A stretch of 64,000 nt of DNA. It comes from Streptomyces sp. Edi2. Lineage in GTDB: Bacteria; Actinomycetota; Actinomycetes; Streptomycetales; Streptomycetaceae. The notes under the pieces were generated by a model, which searched no databases, was not told where the DNA came from, and saw only the letters and a program-made list of their open reading frames with translations. Every line of letters begins with the position of its first letter. Position 1 is the first letter of the stretch. Of this stretch, positions 27,109 to 35,259 are shown in pieces. The translations under genes were made by a program, and so were the position numbers. The stretch lies in contig NZ_JBEJGX010000002.1 of assembly GCF_040253635.1 (NCBI RefSeq), positions 186,001 through 250,000 of the forward strand, read 5' to 3'.

Positions 27109-27798
27109 ATGGAGGCTGTCACCACATCGAGCCGCAGCGGGCGTCCGCCGGGCATCCGGGCCGGCAGTGACGGACTGACCGACCGTCAGCGGCGCATCCG
27201 CGACTGCATCGTGGAGTCGGTCGAGACCCGGGGCTACCCGCCGTCGATGCGTGAGATCGGCCAGGCGGTCGGTCTGACCAGCACCTCGTCGGTCGCGCAT
27301 CAGTTGGGTGCGCTGGAGAAGAAGGGCGTCGTGCGGAAGGACCCGCAACGCCCCCGCGCCTACGTCATCGCCGCCGGGGCAGCGACTTCACCCACCGACG
27401 ACTCTGCCGCGGTGCCGCATCCGGACGTCGTGCACGCCCCGCTGGTCGGCCGCATCGCCGCAGGTACGCCGATCACCGCTGAACAGCAGATTGACGACTG
27501 GTACGCCTTGCCCCGGCAGATCGTCCGAGGCGGCGACCTTTTCATCCTCACCGTCTCCGGCAACTCCATGATCGACGCCGCGATCACCGACGGTGACCAG
27601 GTCGTCGTCCGGTCGCAGCCGGCCGCCGAGAACGGGGACATCGTGGCCGCGATGATCGACGGGGAGGCCACCGTGAAGCGGTTCAAGCGAAACGCCACCG
27701 GTGTCTGGCTGATGCCCGAGAATAAGGACTATCAGCCGATCTGCGCCGATGAAGCCACCATCCTCGGCAGGGTCACCGCCGTAATGCGCCGCGTGTAG
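27109..27798 (+). CDS. lexA: LexA repressor
   Basis: The 229-residue protein has an N-terminal winged helix (residues 23-85: LTDRQRRIRDCIVESVETRGYPPSMREIGQAVGL...). An S24-type self-cleaving domain shows the Ala118-Gly119 scissile site in GRIAAGT, nucleophile Ser153 in SGNSMIDAAI and Lys190 in EATVKRFKR. Asn152 replaces the Asp normally before the Ser. It should repress SOS genes until RecA-stimulated autocleavage. ATG 27109 follows GGGGAGGGG. The SOS box before dnaE2 is the only good target seen; none was found before lexA itself. Confidence 0.92.
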   Translation: MEAVTTSSRSGRPPGIRAGSDGLTDRQRRIRDCIVESVETRGYPPSMREIGQAVGLTSTSSVAHQLGALEKKGVVRKDPQRPRAYVIAAGAATSPTDDSAAVPHPDVVHAPLVGRIAAGTPITAEQQIDDWYALPRQIVRGGDLFILTVSGNSMIDAAITDGDQVVVRSQPAAENGDIVAAMIDGEATVKRFKRNATGVWLMPENKDYQPICADEATILGRVTAVMRRV

Positions 27799-27863
27799 CC
27801 CTCTTGGCGCGACGGACCGGACTCCGGGGCGGGAGGAAATGAACCGTGACGGTCCCGCCCCGG

Positions 27864-27914
27864 CCCGCCGTCCGGTGCCCCACCCCGGCTCGGGGTGGGG
27901 CACCGGACGGCGGG
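27864..27914 (+). terminator. Perfect 23-bp hairpin after lexA
   Basis: The left arm (27864-27886) and right arm (27892-27914) are exact reverse complements around the loop GGCTC. It lies 66 bases after the lexA stop and 38 bases before the next gene, so it probably insulates the two. Confidence 0.75.
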
Positions 27915-27951
27915 GATGACAGCGGGCGCCGGACAGGCGTTGACTGAACCC

Positions 27952-28893
27952 ATGGGTTACAGCGCTAGCCCCATAAAGCGTCCGCGCCGCACGAAGGCCC
28001 AGATCGAGGAACTCCGCGCCGCCCTGTACGCCATCGCGGAGGGCGCCCAACCGTGCAGCGCTCGGCACATCTACTACCTCGGCATCGGCCGCCTGTGGGA
28101 CAAGGACACCGGCCGCTCTCGCCGGAACTACTCCGTGGTCGTCCGCGAACTCGGCTACATGCGCGAGCACGGGCTGATGCCCTGGGACTGGATCACGGAT
28201 GGAACTCGGACTGTCCGCCTGGACGACCAGTACGACAGCGTGGAGGACGCCCTCGCCCACACCGCCCAGTCCTTCCGGCGCAACCTCTGGGCCTCACAGC
28301 GCCGACGCGTCGAAGTCTGGTGCGAGAGCGACTCTGCGGCCGGCGTCCTGCTGCCGATCACCACAGCCTGGGGAGTGGGCCTCTACTCCTGCCGCGGACA
28401 GTCCTCCAAGACGTACGTACGGGAAGCCGTCGACGACTACCTTCGCCAGCCCAAGCCGCTGACCACCTGTTTCGTCGGTGATTGGGACCCAAGTGGCCGC
28501 TCGGTGCCCCGGTCGGTCATCGAACGGATGGAGCGCTACGGCAATGGCCGGCTCGACCTCGACTTCCAGCAGATCGCGGTCACCGCCGCCGACGTCCGCT
28601 CCGGCCAGTTCACCACCCACTACGTGAACACCGCGGACGTCAACTTCAAGCGCTATGAGCAGGAATGCCGCGCCGAAGGACTCGATCCCATGAGCGCGGT
28701 CGAGGTCGAGGCGCTCGACCCCGGCCTGCTGCGCGGCCGGCTCAGTGACGCGATCGAGGCGCTCATCGACGACGTGGCCTCGTGGAACACCCTGGCCCGA
28801 GCCGAGCAGGCCGAACGCGAGCTCCTGGACACCCTGCACACACGGGTGAGCGAGGCCCTGCGCCGAGAATCCGAGGGACCACCCGCGCCTTGA
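27952..28893 (+). CDS. Spo11/TopoVI-A-like protein (Mini-A type)
   Basis: The 313-residue protein shows the layout of a type IIB topoisomerase A subunit. A winged-helix (5Y-CAP-like) region has SARHIYYLGIG, where Tyr41-Tyr42 sit in the context of the catalytic tyrosine of Spo11. A TOPRIM domain follows with Glu125 in VEVWCESD and the Asp177-x-Asp179 pair in VGDWDPSG. No B subunit (GHKL ATPase) is visible, which fits the stand-alone Mini-A group described from plasmids and phages. It may cut or remodel DNA during replication or recombination. ATG 27952 is chosen because the conserved part begins soon after; 27895 is an alternative within the hairpin. Confidence 0.75.
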   Translation: MGYSASPIKRPRRTKAQIEELRAALYAIAEGAQPCSARHIYYLGIGRLWDKDTGRSRRNYSVVVRELGYMREHGLMPWDWITDGTRTVRLDDQYDSVEDALAHTAQSFRRNLWASQRRRVEVWCESDSAAGVLLPITTAWGVGLYSCRGQSSKTYVREAVDDYLRQPKPLTTCFVGDWDPSGRSVPRSVIERMERYGNGRLDLDFQQIAVTAADVRSGQFTTHYVNTADVNFKRYEQECRAEGLDPMSAVEVEALDPGLLRGRLSDAIEALIDDVASWNTLARAEQAERELLDTLHTRVSEALRRESEGPPAP

Positions 28894-29186
28894 CCAACGC
28901 CGACGAGGCCGCCGGAAGCCGTGAGAACTGGCCCGTCCCAGTGCCACCCTCGGCGCCATGGACCAGCCACCCTCACACAGCTGCATGCCGGCACAGCCTC
29001 CGAGACTGGAACCCCGCTGCGCGGACCACCTTGGAACGGAGCCTGTCCAGGTCCGTCCGGCTCGCCCGGCAGGAGGTGCAGACGAACGGCGTCGGCTGAC
29101 CCGGCCGGGCGCACTTCAGAGCGCAATCGGCTCATCCGCTGCTCGGGCACCTCGCGTTGTCAGTGCCGAGTGCGACCGTAAACGGC

Positions 29187-29594
29187 ATGACCGCCACCGT
29201 GGAGACCGCATCGGACAGCCTGACCTCCGCGCTGCGCCTGCCCGTCTGGAAGGCGCTCGCCGACCGAGCTGAGGCACTGCGCCGTGCACTGCCCGCCCGG
29301 CCAGATGGTGCGGCGGAGCGGTGGCACTGGTGGCAGGGCATGACCGGCGAACAACAGCGTCGCGCCGCCCTCCTGGAGCACCTGGACGCCCTGTGCGGGC
29401 ACCTCACCGGGCGGCCGGCCCTCGGCTACGCCGCGCACGACCCGCTGCCACTCGTGGCCCTTGAGGAAGCCGACGGCTTCACCAGTGAACCCGTGGCGGA
29501 ACTGATCGCCGCCTACCGGACCGGACTGCGGGACTCCGAGGGCGGTCAGCCGCTCGATGCGCTCCAACCCAGCCAGATGCCCGCGAGGGTGTAG
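29187..29594 (+). CDS. Small helical protein, 135 residues
   Basis: Starts at ATG 29187. The sequence is helical and Trp-rich in the middle (RWHWWQGMTGEQQRRAALLEHLDALCGHLTG). No family recognised. Its last 49 bases overlap the remnant on the opposite strand. Confidence 0.55.
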   Translation: MTATVETASDSLTSALRLPVWKALADRAEALRRALPARPDGAAERWHWWQGMTGEQQRRAALLEHLDALCGHLTGRPALGYAAHDPLPLVALEEADGFTSEPVAELIAAYRTGLRDSEGGQPLDALQPSQMPARV

Positions 29595-29787
29595 GAGAAG
29601 CTGGCGGCCAGCAGGAAGTGGAACGTCCTCCTGGCCCGGCGGGTGGCGAAGGGAGAGGTCTCTCCGGGGCTCGGTCGTGGGCGGCTTGCCGTCGTGCGCC
29701 CGTCCACCGGCTTGCGGCGGTGAGGAGATACCCGATACCCACCAGAGCGAAGATTGCCGAGAACGCGAGTTGGTCCTGGGCTGGCAT
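29546..29787 (-). pseudogene. Frameshifted two-helix membrane protein
   Basis: Starting at ATG 29787 (minus strand), one frame encodes a clear membrane helix (LAFSAIFALVGIGYLLTAA). A second helix (FHFLLAASFSYTLAGIWLGW) appears in a different frame and ends at 29546. The switch must lie around 29650-29690. The two halves together look like one small two-helix protein broken by an indel or sequencing error. It could also be chance, since it overlaps the convergent gene. Confidence 0.3.
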
Positions 29788-30283
29788 CCGCCCCGGATAG
29801 CGAGAACCAACTGCCCTTCAGGAGATCGGCTTTCGACAGTTCGCTCCTATGGCGGACGCGCACCGGGCGAGCGACGGGCTCCATGCCTGTGCGATGAGAG
29901 ACACCCCGCTTTTTCCATAGGCAGTGCTGATTCCGCCTCACTCGTGTGCCGCCTCAACCCCGAATTCCCAGAGTGAACCGGCGGCACGGAAAACCACCCC
30001 CAGAACAGGCCCGGAAGGAGTCCGCAGATCCCGCGCGGACTATCCGATCTGGGTCCTGAAATCGCACAGTTGAGATGAATCGGCCAGCGGAAATTCCGTA
30101 CAAACCGTGCTCGCTGTGACGGTGCGCGAGGGGGTCGGAAATCGCCGGAACTTATCCACAGGGCAACTCTCCTAGCTTTCTGTCGTGTGCTTTCCGCTTC
30201 ACACGCGGGACGTCGTAACTCGTCCTGCCTGCGAATTCGGACGGCTCATTGAGAAATGCAGCCAACGGCTCAGGAGACGACGC
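29788..30283. other. Gene-free, relatively AT-rich region before SH3 gene
   Basis: No gene was recognised in these ~500 bases. TTATCCACA at 30152-30160 matches the E. coli DnaA-box consensus. The region presumably carries the promoter of the secreted SH3 protein gene. Confidence 0.4.
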
Positions 30284-30661
30284 ATGCAGACCAAGTTCAT
30301 AGGCCGCGCTGGAGTTGCGGTCGCCACCCTCACCATGGGGGCCGCGGTCACCCTGGCGGCCGCCCCATCCGCCCTTGCGAGCACCCCCGCGCAGGCCCCG
30401 GCCACCCTCGCGGCGAAGAACACGTGCCCCACATGGTCGGTGACCGGGAAGGCAGTGAACTTCCGGAGCGGGCCGAGCACGAACTACCGGTCGATCGGCC
30501 TGCTCTACCGCTGGAGCGACTCGGGCACGAAGGTCTCCAGCAGCGGCTCGTGGATCAAGATCAAGCTCGACCACAAGTCCAAGACGGGGATCAAGAAGGG
30601 CACCACGGGCTGGGTCAACAAGAAGCACCTCGAGCAGTGCGTCTACATGCAGCTCGACTGA
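30284..30661 (+). CDS. Secreted SH3-domain protein
   Basis: The 125-residue protein has a signal peptide (basic start, hydrophobic core VAVATLTMGAAVTLAAA, cleavage near ALAS). A bacterial SH3 domain follows: AVNFRSGPSTNYRSIGLLYRWSDSGTKVSSSGSWIKIKL ... TGWVNKKHL. Such domains bind cell-wall peptides in secreted proteins. ATG 30284 is chosen because the signal peptide begins there. It stands alone with a hairpin terminator behind it. It may regulate or tether a cell-wall enzyme; it has no catalytic domain. Confidence 0.82.
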   Translation: MQTKFIGRAGVAVATLTMGAAVTLAAAPSALASTPAQAPATLAAKNTCPTWSVTGKAVNFRSGPSTNYRSIGLLYRWSDSGTKVSSSGSWIKIKLDHKSKTGIKKGTTGWVNKKHLEQCVYMQLD

Positions 30662-30708
30662 CCAGCCACGGAGTCCTGACGCGCGGCTGACGCCGCGCGC
30701 CCTGAACT

Positions 30709-30740
30709 CCCGGCCGGGCACTGCCCCCTGCCCGGCCGGG
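30709..30740 (+). terminator. Terminator hairpin after SH3 gene
   Basis: A 12-bp perfect stem (CCCGGCCGGGCA paired with TGCCCGGCCGGG) with an 8-base loop, 48 bases after the stop codon. Confidence 0.6.
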
Positions 30741-30918
30741 TCCGGCCGAGGACCGCCCTTCAGCCCCCGAAGCGGCGCCAGGTCCTGCTCCCCGTCCTCC
30801 GAGAGCGGACCCGTCCCGGCCAACCAGGGGGTGCCGCCACCCGCGCCGGCGGCACCCCCGCCCCCTTCCTTCGCTTCACGGCGCCGCCCATCCGCGCCGC
30901 AACCCAGCTGGAGTCTGT

Positions 30919-32169
30919 GTGTCCACCACTGCCACGCCGGTCGGCCGACCGGACCAGGCCGGGAACGGAACCACACGCCGATGGCCGGCGGCGATCTGGA
31001 CGCTGATGGCCGGCACCTTCCTCGTCCGGGGCTTGGGGTTCACGTACCCGTTCCTGCCGTACCGCCTGAGCGACTTGCACCTGACCACCGGGACCGTCAG
31101 CACCATCCTCGCCGTCTTCGGCGCCGGCTGGCTGCTGGGCTCCATCCTGTGCGGCTGGCTCGCCGACCGCATCGGCCACCGCGCCACTCTCATCATGATG
31201 ATGCTGCTCGCCGCGGCCGCCCTGCCCCTGCTCGCCCAGGCGCACGCCATCCCCGCGCTGTTCGCCGCGACCTTCACCGCCGGCATCGTCTACGACGCCT
31301 CCCGCCCGGTGTTCACCGCCGCGATCGCCGATGCCTTCCCCGAGGACGGCGTCCGCGCGTCCGTGAACGGCTGGCGGCACTTCGCCGTCAACGTCGGCGC
31401 GGCCGTCGCCGGAACCGCCGGCGGCATGCTCGCAGGCCCCCTCGGCATCCAGGCCCTGATCTGGGTCAACGCCGCCGCCTGCACGCTCTTCGCGCTCCTG
31501 GTGTGGCGCTTCCTGCCGCCCGCCGACCCCCACCGCCACCCCGACGGCCCCCCGTCCGCCAACTACCGCGCCGCGCTCGGCGACCGGGGCCTGTGGCTGC
31601 TGCTCCTGGCCAGCCTGTGCGCCCTGACCTGCGCCGCGAGCCTGTTCTCCTCCCTCCCGATGCTCATGGCCAAAGACGGACTCGACGCCGCGGCCTACGG
31701 CTGGACCCAGACCGCGAACGCTGCCGCGGTCCTGCTGCTCTCCCCGCTCCTGAACCGCTGGCTCAGCCGCCAGGCCGACGGCCCGAAGCCGATGACCGGC
31801 CTGTTCGCCGCGAGCTCCCTCGCCCTGGGCGCGAGTATGGGCGCCGCCGGCTTCGCCTCCACCACCCTCGGCTACTCCGCCACCGCCGCGCTCGCCGTGC
31901 CGGGCGAGATCGTCGTCTTCGTCGCCGCGTCCGACCTTCTCAACCGCATCTCACCCGCCAACGCGCGCGGCCTGTACGCGGGGATCTGGGGAACGACGCT
32001 GGCCGGCGCGGTCATCATCGCCCCCTCCCTCGCGGGATGGGCGCTCACCCACGGCGGCGACGAACTGGCCGCCGCCGCCACCTTCACCGTCGGTGCCCTC
32101 GGCGCCGCACTGGCCTGGCCCCTGGCCGCGCTCATCCACCGCTCCCGCCCCGTTCCCGCCCTTCACTGA
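30919..32169 (+). CDS. MFS transporter
   Basis: The 416-residue membrane protein has twelve hydrophobic segments. The MFS loop 2-3 signature is visible as GWLADRIGHRATL (about residues 79-91). GTG 30919 follows GGAG by five bases. It is the first gene of a close-packed operon (ATP-grasp ligase, EIIC, small protein, glycosyltransferase). That context suggests export of the operon's product or self-resistance. Substrate unknown. Confidence 0.85.
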   Translation: MSTTATPVGRPDQAGNGTTRRWPAAIWTLMAGTFLVRGLGFTYPFLPYRLSDLHLTTGTVSTILAVFGAGWLLGSILCGWLADRIGHRATLIMMMLLAAAALPLLAQAHAIPALFAATFTAGIVYDASRPVFTAAIADAFPEDGVRASVNGWRHFAVNVGAAVAGTAGGMLAGPLGIQALIWVNAAACTLFALLVWRFLPPADPHRHPDGPPSANYRAALGDRGLWLLLLASLCALTCAASLFSSLPMLMAKDGLDAAAYGWTQTANAAAVLLLSPLLNRWLSRQADGPKPMTGLFAASSLALGASMGAAGFASTTLGYSATAALAVPGEIVVFVAASDLLNRISPANARGLYAGIWGTTLAGAVIIAPSLAGWALTHGGDELAAAATFTVGALGAALAWPLAALIHRSRPVPALH

Positions 32170-32184
32170 CCAGGAGCCACCACC

Positions 32185-33447
32185 ATGTCCCACCACAACC
32201 AGCCCGTCCTGCTTGTCCTGGGCGCCGGCGACCGCGCCTACCGCTCCTTTCTCCTGCAGGAGTTCGCCGCCCGCCACCGCCTCGTCCTCCTCGACAGCCA
32301 GCCGCCCGCCTGGACCCGGCCCTACGTCGCCGACGCGGTCACCGTCGACCTGCACGACCACCAGGCCGTCCATCGCGCGGTCACCGAGATCGCCCTGCGT
32401 CACCCGATCTCCGGCGTCACCACCTACCTTGAGCATCACGTCGAGCTCGTCGCGCACCTGGCCAAGGAGCTCGGCCTGCCCGGCGCTGAGCCGGACGCCG
32501 TCGAGGCCTGCCGCGACAAGGCCCGCACCCGCCAACTCCTCGCCGAACACGGCGTCCCCTCCGCCCGCTCCGTCCTCGTCAACAGCGCGGAAGAGGCGAC
32601 CGCGGCCGCCGACGCCATCGGCTACCCCGTCGTCATCAAGCCCCGCGGCCTCGGCGGCAGCGCCGGCGTACACCGCGCCGACTACCGCGAGCACGTCGCC
32701 GCCCACTACGACAGCGCGTCCGCCGCGACCCTGATCGGCCTGGAGGCGAGCGCCGCCGCCGGCGTTCTGGTCGAGGAGTACCTGCACGGGCCCGAGATCA
32801 GCGTCGAGTGCGCCGTCCGCGGCCGCGGTGACATACACATCGCCGCGATCACCCGCAAACGGCTCGGCGCCGAGCCGGCCTTCCTGGAGACCGGCCACCT
32901 CGTCGACGCCACCGACCCGCTCCTCGACGATCCGGTGCTCCACCAGGTCGTCACCTCGGCCATCAAGGCCGTAGGCATCACCACCGGGATCCTGCACGTC
33001 GAGGTACGACTCACCCGCCAGGGCCCGCGCATCATCGAGATCAACGCCCGCCTCGGCGGCGACCTCATCCCGCGCCTCGTCCACCTCGCAACCGGTATCT
33101 CCCTGCCGCGGGCCCAGGCCGCCATGGCCACCGGAGACACCCCGGACCTGAACGCCTCCGCGGCACAGAGCGCCGCCGTCGAGTTCCGCTACCCGACCGT
33201 CACCGGGCCCGTCCAGACCGCCCACGCCCGCGCCTTCAGCGCCGACTGGCTCGAACGTCTGGTCTGGACACGGCAGTCGGGCGACATCGTCACCGCCGGC
33301 CCGCACAGCACCATCAACGACCGTCTCGCCCACGCCGTGGTCTGCGCTCCCACCCCCGACGCCTGCCAGGCGCGCCTCGACCAAGTACTGCAGAGCCTCA
33401 CCGTGCACATCGCCGAACCCGTCCGCACCACCGCCTGCGTGCGCTGA
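32185..33447 (+). CDS. ATP-grasp ligase
   Basis: This 420-residue ATP-grasp enzyme has an N-terminal Rossmann-like part (VLLVLGAGDRAYRSFLL), ACRDKARTRQLLAEHGV, the ATP-binding lysine strand YPVVIKPRGLGGSAGV (about residues 150-165), VEEYLHGPEISVECAV and the metal-binding IIEINARLGGDLIPRL (about 280-295). It resembles carboxylate-amine ligases that join amino acids or small acids, as in L-amino-acid ligases of natural-product clusters. AGGAG precedes the ATG. The MFS and GT2 neighbours suggest a small peptide-like or glycosylated metabolite. Confidence 0.85.
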   Translation: MSHHNQPVLLVLGAGDRAYRSFLLQEFAARHRLVLLDSQPPAWTRPYVADAVTVDLHDHQAVHRAVTEIALRHPISGVTTYLEHHVELVAHLAKELGLPGAEPDAVEACRDKARTRQLLAEHGVPSARSVLVNSAEEATAAADAIGYPVVIKPRGLGGSAGVHRADYREHVAAHYDSASAATLIGLEASAAAGVLVEEYLHGPEISVECAVRGRGDIHIAAITRKRLGAEPAFLETGHLVDATDPLLDDPVLHQVVTSAIKAVGITTGILHVEVRLTRQGPRIIEINARLGGDLIPRLVHLATGISLPRAQAAMATGDTPDLNASAAQSAAVEFRYPTVTGPVQTAHARAFSADWLERLVWTRQSGDIVTAGPHSTINDRLAHAVVCAPTPDACQARLDQVLQSLTVHIAEPVRTTACVR

Positions 33448-33483
33448 CCCAACCCTCGACCCGTCGTCTCAGGAGCTCCCGAC

Positions 33484-33561
33484 ATGTCCCGCGCCCTGGC
33501 CGCCACCGCACCATGGCGCCTCCGCCCGCCGTACGCCGACCGGAGGCCGAGCACGTGGTGA
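33484..33561 (+). CDS. 25-codon ORF coupled to EIIC
   Basis: ATG 33484 lies seven bases after AGGAG. The frame encodes MSRALAATAPWRLRPP and ends in RPSTW, with its TGA overlapping a GTG start for the EIIC gene (GTGA at 33558). No ribosome binding site is seen for the EIIC gene itself. The likely role is a coupled leader; a peptide product is possible but unproven. Confidence 0.45.
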   Translation: MSRALAATAPWRLRPPYADRRPSTW

Positions 33562-34856
33562 CCCTGCCGTTCATCCGGTCCAAGACCGCCGCGCCGGCCG
33601 ACGACGGCGCGGCACTGGCGGACCCGACCACCCTCACGGCGCGACTGCGCCGGATGGGCCAGGGTCTCGCGCTGCCGATCGCGGCGATGCCCGCCGCCGG
33701 CCTGCTCCTGCGCCTGGGACAAGACGACCTCCTGGGCCGCTACCCGGCTCTGCACACCACGGCCGCGGTCATCTCCGGAGCGGGCGCCGCCGTCCTCGAC
33801 TACCTCCCGGCGCTGTTCGCCGTCGGCATCGCCCTGGGGCTGAACCGCGCCAAGGACGTCGCCGGCCCCGTCCTGGCCTGCCTCATCTCCTACCTGGTCC
33901 TCGCCAAGGTCATCCTGGTCCTCAACCCGCTGCCCGCCGACCAGCTCGACGCCCCGCCCGCCCGCTGGCCCTACGGCGCGCTCGCCGGCATCGTCGGCGC
34001 CCTGCTGGCCATGGCCATCTGGAAGCGCGTCACCACCGGCCGCCGACGCATCCCGCCGTTCGCCGCCTACGGGATCGTCGCCCTCGCCGCCATCACCGCC
34101 GGCACCCTGCTCGGGCTCGCCTACCCCACAGTCGAGCGGGCGCTCACCGCGTCCGCGGCCGCTGTCACGGACCACGCAGTCCTCGGCGGAGGAGTCTTCG
34201 GATTCCTCAACCGTCTCCTTGGCCCCATCGGTTTGCACCAGCCGCTCAACGCCGTCGTCTGGTACCTGACCGGCGACTGCGGCAACGGCATCAAGGGCGA
34301 TGTGCCGTGCTTCATCCAGCAACACGACCCGAACGCCGGGGTGTTCATGGGCGGCTTCTTCCCCGTCTACATGGCCGGCCTGCCCGCCGCCGCTCTGGCC
34401 ATGTGGCGCAGCGCACTGCCCGAGCACCGCCGCCGCGTCGGCGCCCTGCTGCTACCCGCGGCCGCGATCTGCTCCCTGGCCGGGGTCACCGAGCCGATCG
34501 AGCTGACCTTCGCGTTCGTGGCCTTCCCCCTCTACGTCGTGCATGCCGTCCTCACCGGCCTGAGCCTCGCGATCGTCAACCTCCTCGACATCCACACGGG
34601 CTTCGTGTTCAGCGCCGGAGCGATCGACTACGTCCTCAACTACTCCATCTCGCACCGGCCGTTGCTCCTGCTGCCCCTCGCCCTCGCCTACGGCGCCCTC
34701 TACTACGGGATCTTCCGGTTCGCGATCACGCGCTTCGACCTGCGCACCCCCGGCCGCACACCCACCGTCCCCGACGCCCTCCGCCGCGAAAGCCCCGCTG
34801 ACGCGCAGCCCCCGCACCCGCACCGCATCAACACGACCGAAGGAGAGCGGAGTTGA
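33558..34856 (+). CDS. PTS system EIIC component (glucose/GlcNAc type)
   Basis: The membrane protein of 432 residues has about ten helices. Conserved EIIC features include ALPIAAMPAAGLLLRLG, GLHQPLNAVVWYL and GVTEPIELTFAF. It looks like the glucose/N-acetylglucosamine EIIC family. No EIIB or EIIA domain is fused or encoded nearby, so it would depend on host components. GTG 33558 is chosen over the ATG at 33513 because it overlaps the stop of the 25-codon ORF that has the only good ribosome binding site. A sugar importer inside a biosynthetic-looking operon is unusual. Confidence 0.8.
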   Translation: MTLPFIRSKTAAPADDGAALADPTTLTARLRRMGQGLALPIAAMPAAGLLLRLGQDDLLGRYPALHTTAAVISGAGAAVLDYLPALFAVGIALGLNRAKDVAGPVLACLISYLVLAKVILVLNPLPADQLDAPPARWPYGALAGIVGALLAMAIWKRVTTGRRRIPPFAAYGIVALAAITAGTLLGLAYPTVERALTASAAAVTDHAVLGGGVFGFLNRLLGPIGLHQPLNAVVWYLTGDCGNGIKGDVPCFIQQHDPNAGVFMGGFFPVYMAGLPAAALAMWRSALPEHRRRVGALLLPAAAICSLAGVTEPIELTFAFVAFPLYVVHAVLTGLSLAIVNLLDIHTGFVFSAGAIDYVLNYSISHRPLLLLPLALAYGALYYGIFRFAITRFDLRTPGRTPTVPDALRRESPADAQPPHPHRINTTEGERS

Positions 34857-35227
34857 CCCCGCGCGCAATCCAGGCAGCCTGCTACGGCATCGGAGCGATC
34901 TACCCGATCGTTATCCTCGACCCGGTCCACCGGTGGCACCGGCCCGTCCACCCCGGCCTGCCCGAGCAGAGCCCCGGCGAGGGCCACGGCATGCTCGTCC
35001 TGCGCTGGACCGGACCTCCGGGCGAGGACGCCCACGCTCCGGCGCTCCTCGAAGCCGCGGCCGCCCGAGCTCCCGTCACACCGCCCACCGGCGCCGAGCT
35101 ACGGGCATTCCAGGCATCGCTGCCGCCCGGCCTCCACCGGATCGACCTGCACGACCAGTACGTCATCGGTCCGTGGTCACAACGGCCCGGTACCACCCGG
35201 CACACCCCGCCACCGCACGCCGCATAG
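34853..35227 (+). CDS. Small protein of unknown function, 124 residues
   Basis: The TTG start overlaps the EIIC stop (TTGA), with AAGGAG about 10 bases upstream. The sequence begins TPRAIQAACYGIGAIYPIVILDPVHRW and has no signal or membrane helix. No family recognised. Coupling on both sides places it in the MFS-to-GT2 operon. Confidence 0.6.
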   Translation: MTPRAIQAACYGIGAIYPIVILDPVHRWHRPVHPGLPEQSPGEGHGMLVLRWTGPPGEDAHAPALLEAAAARAPVTPPTGAELRAFQASLPPGLHRIDLHDQYVIGPWSQRPGTTRHTPPPHAA

Positions 35228-35259
35228 CACCAGCCCCACCTACCGACCGGAAGGCTCCC

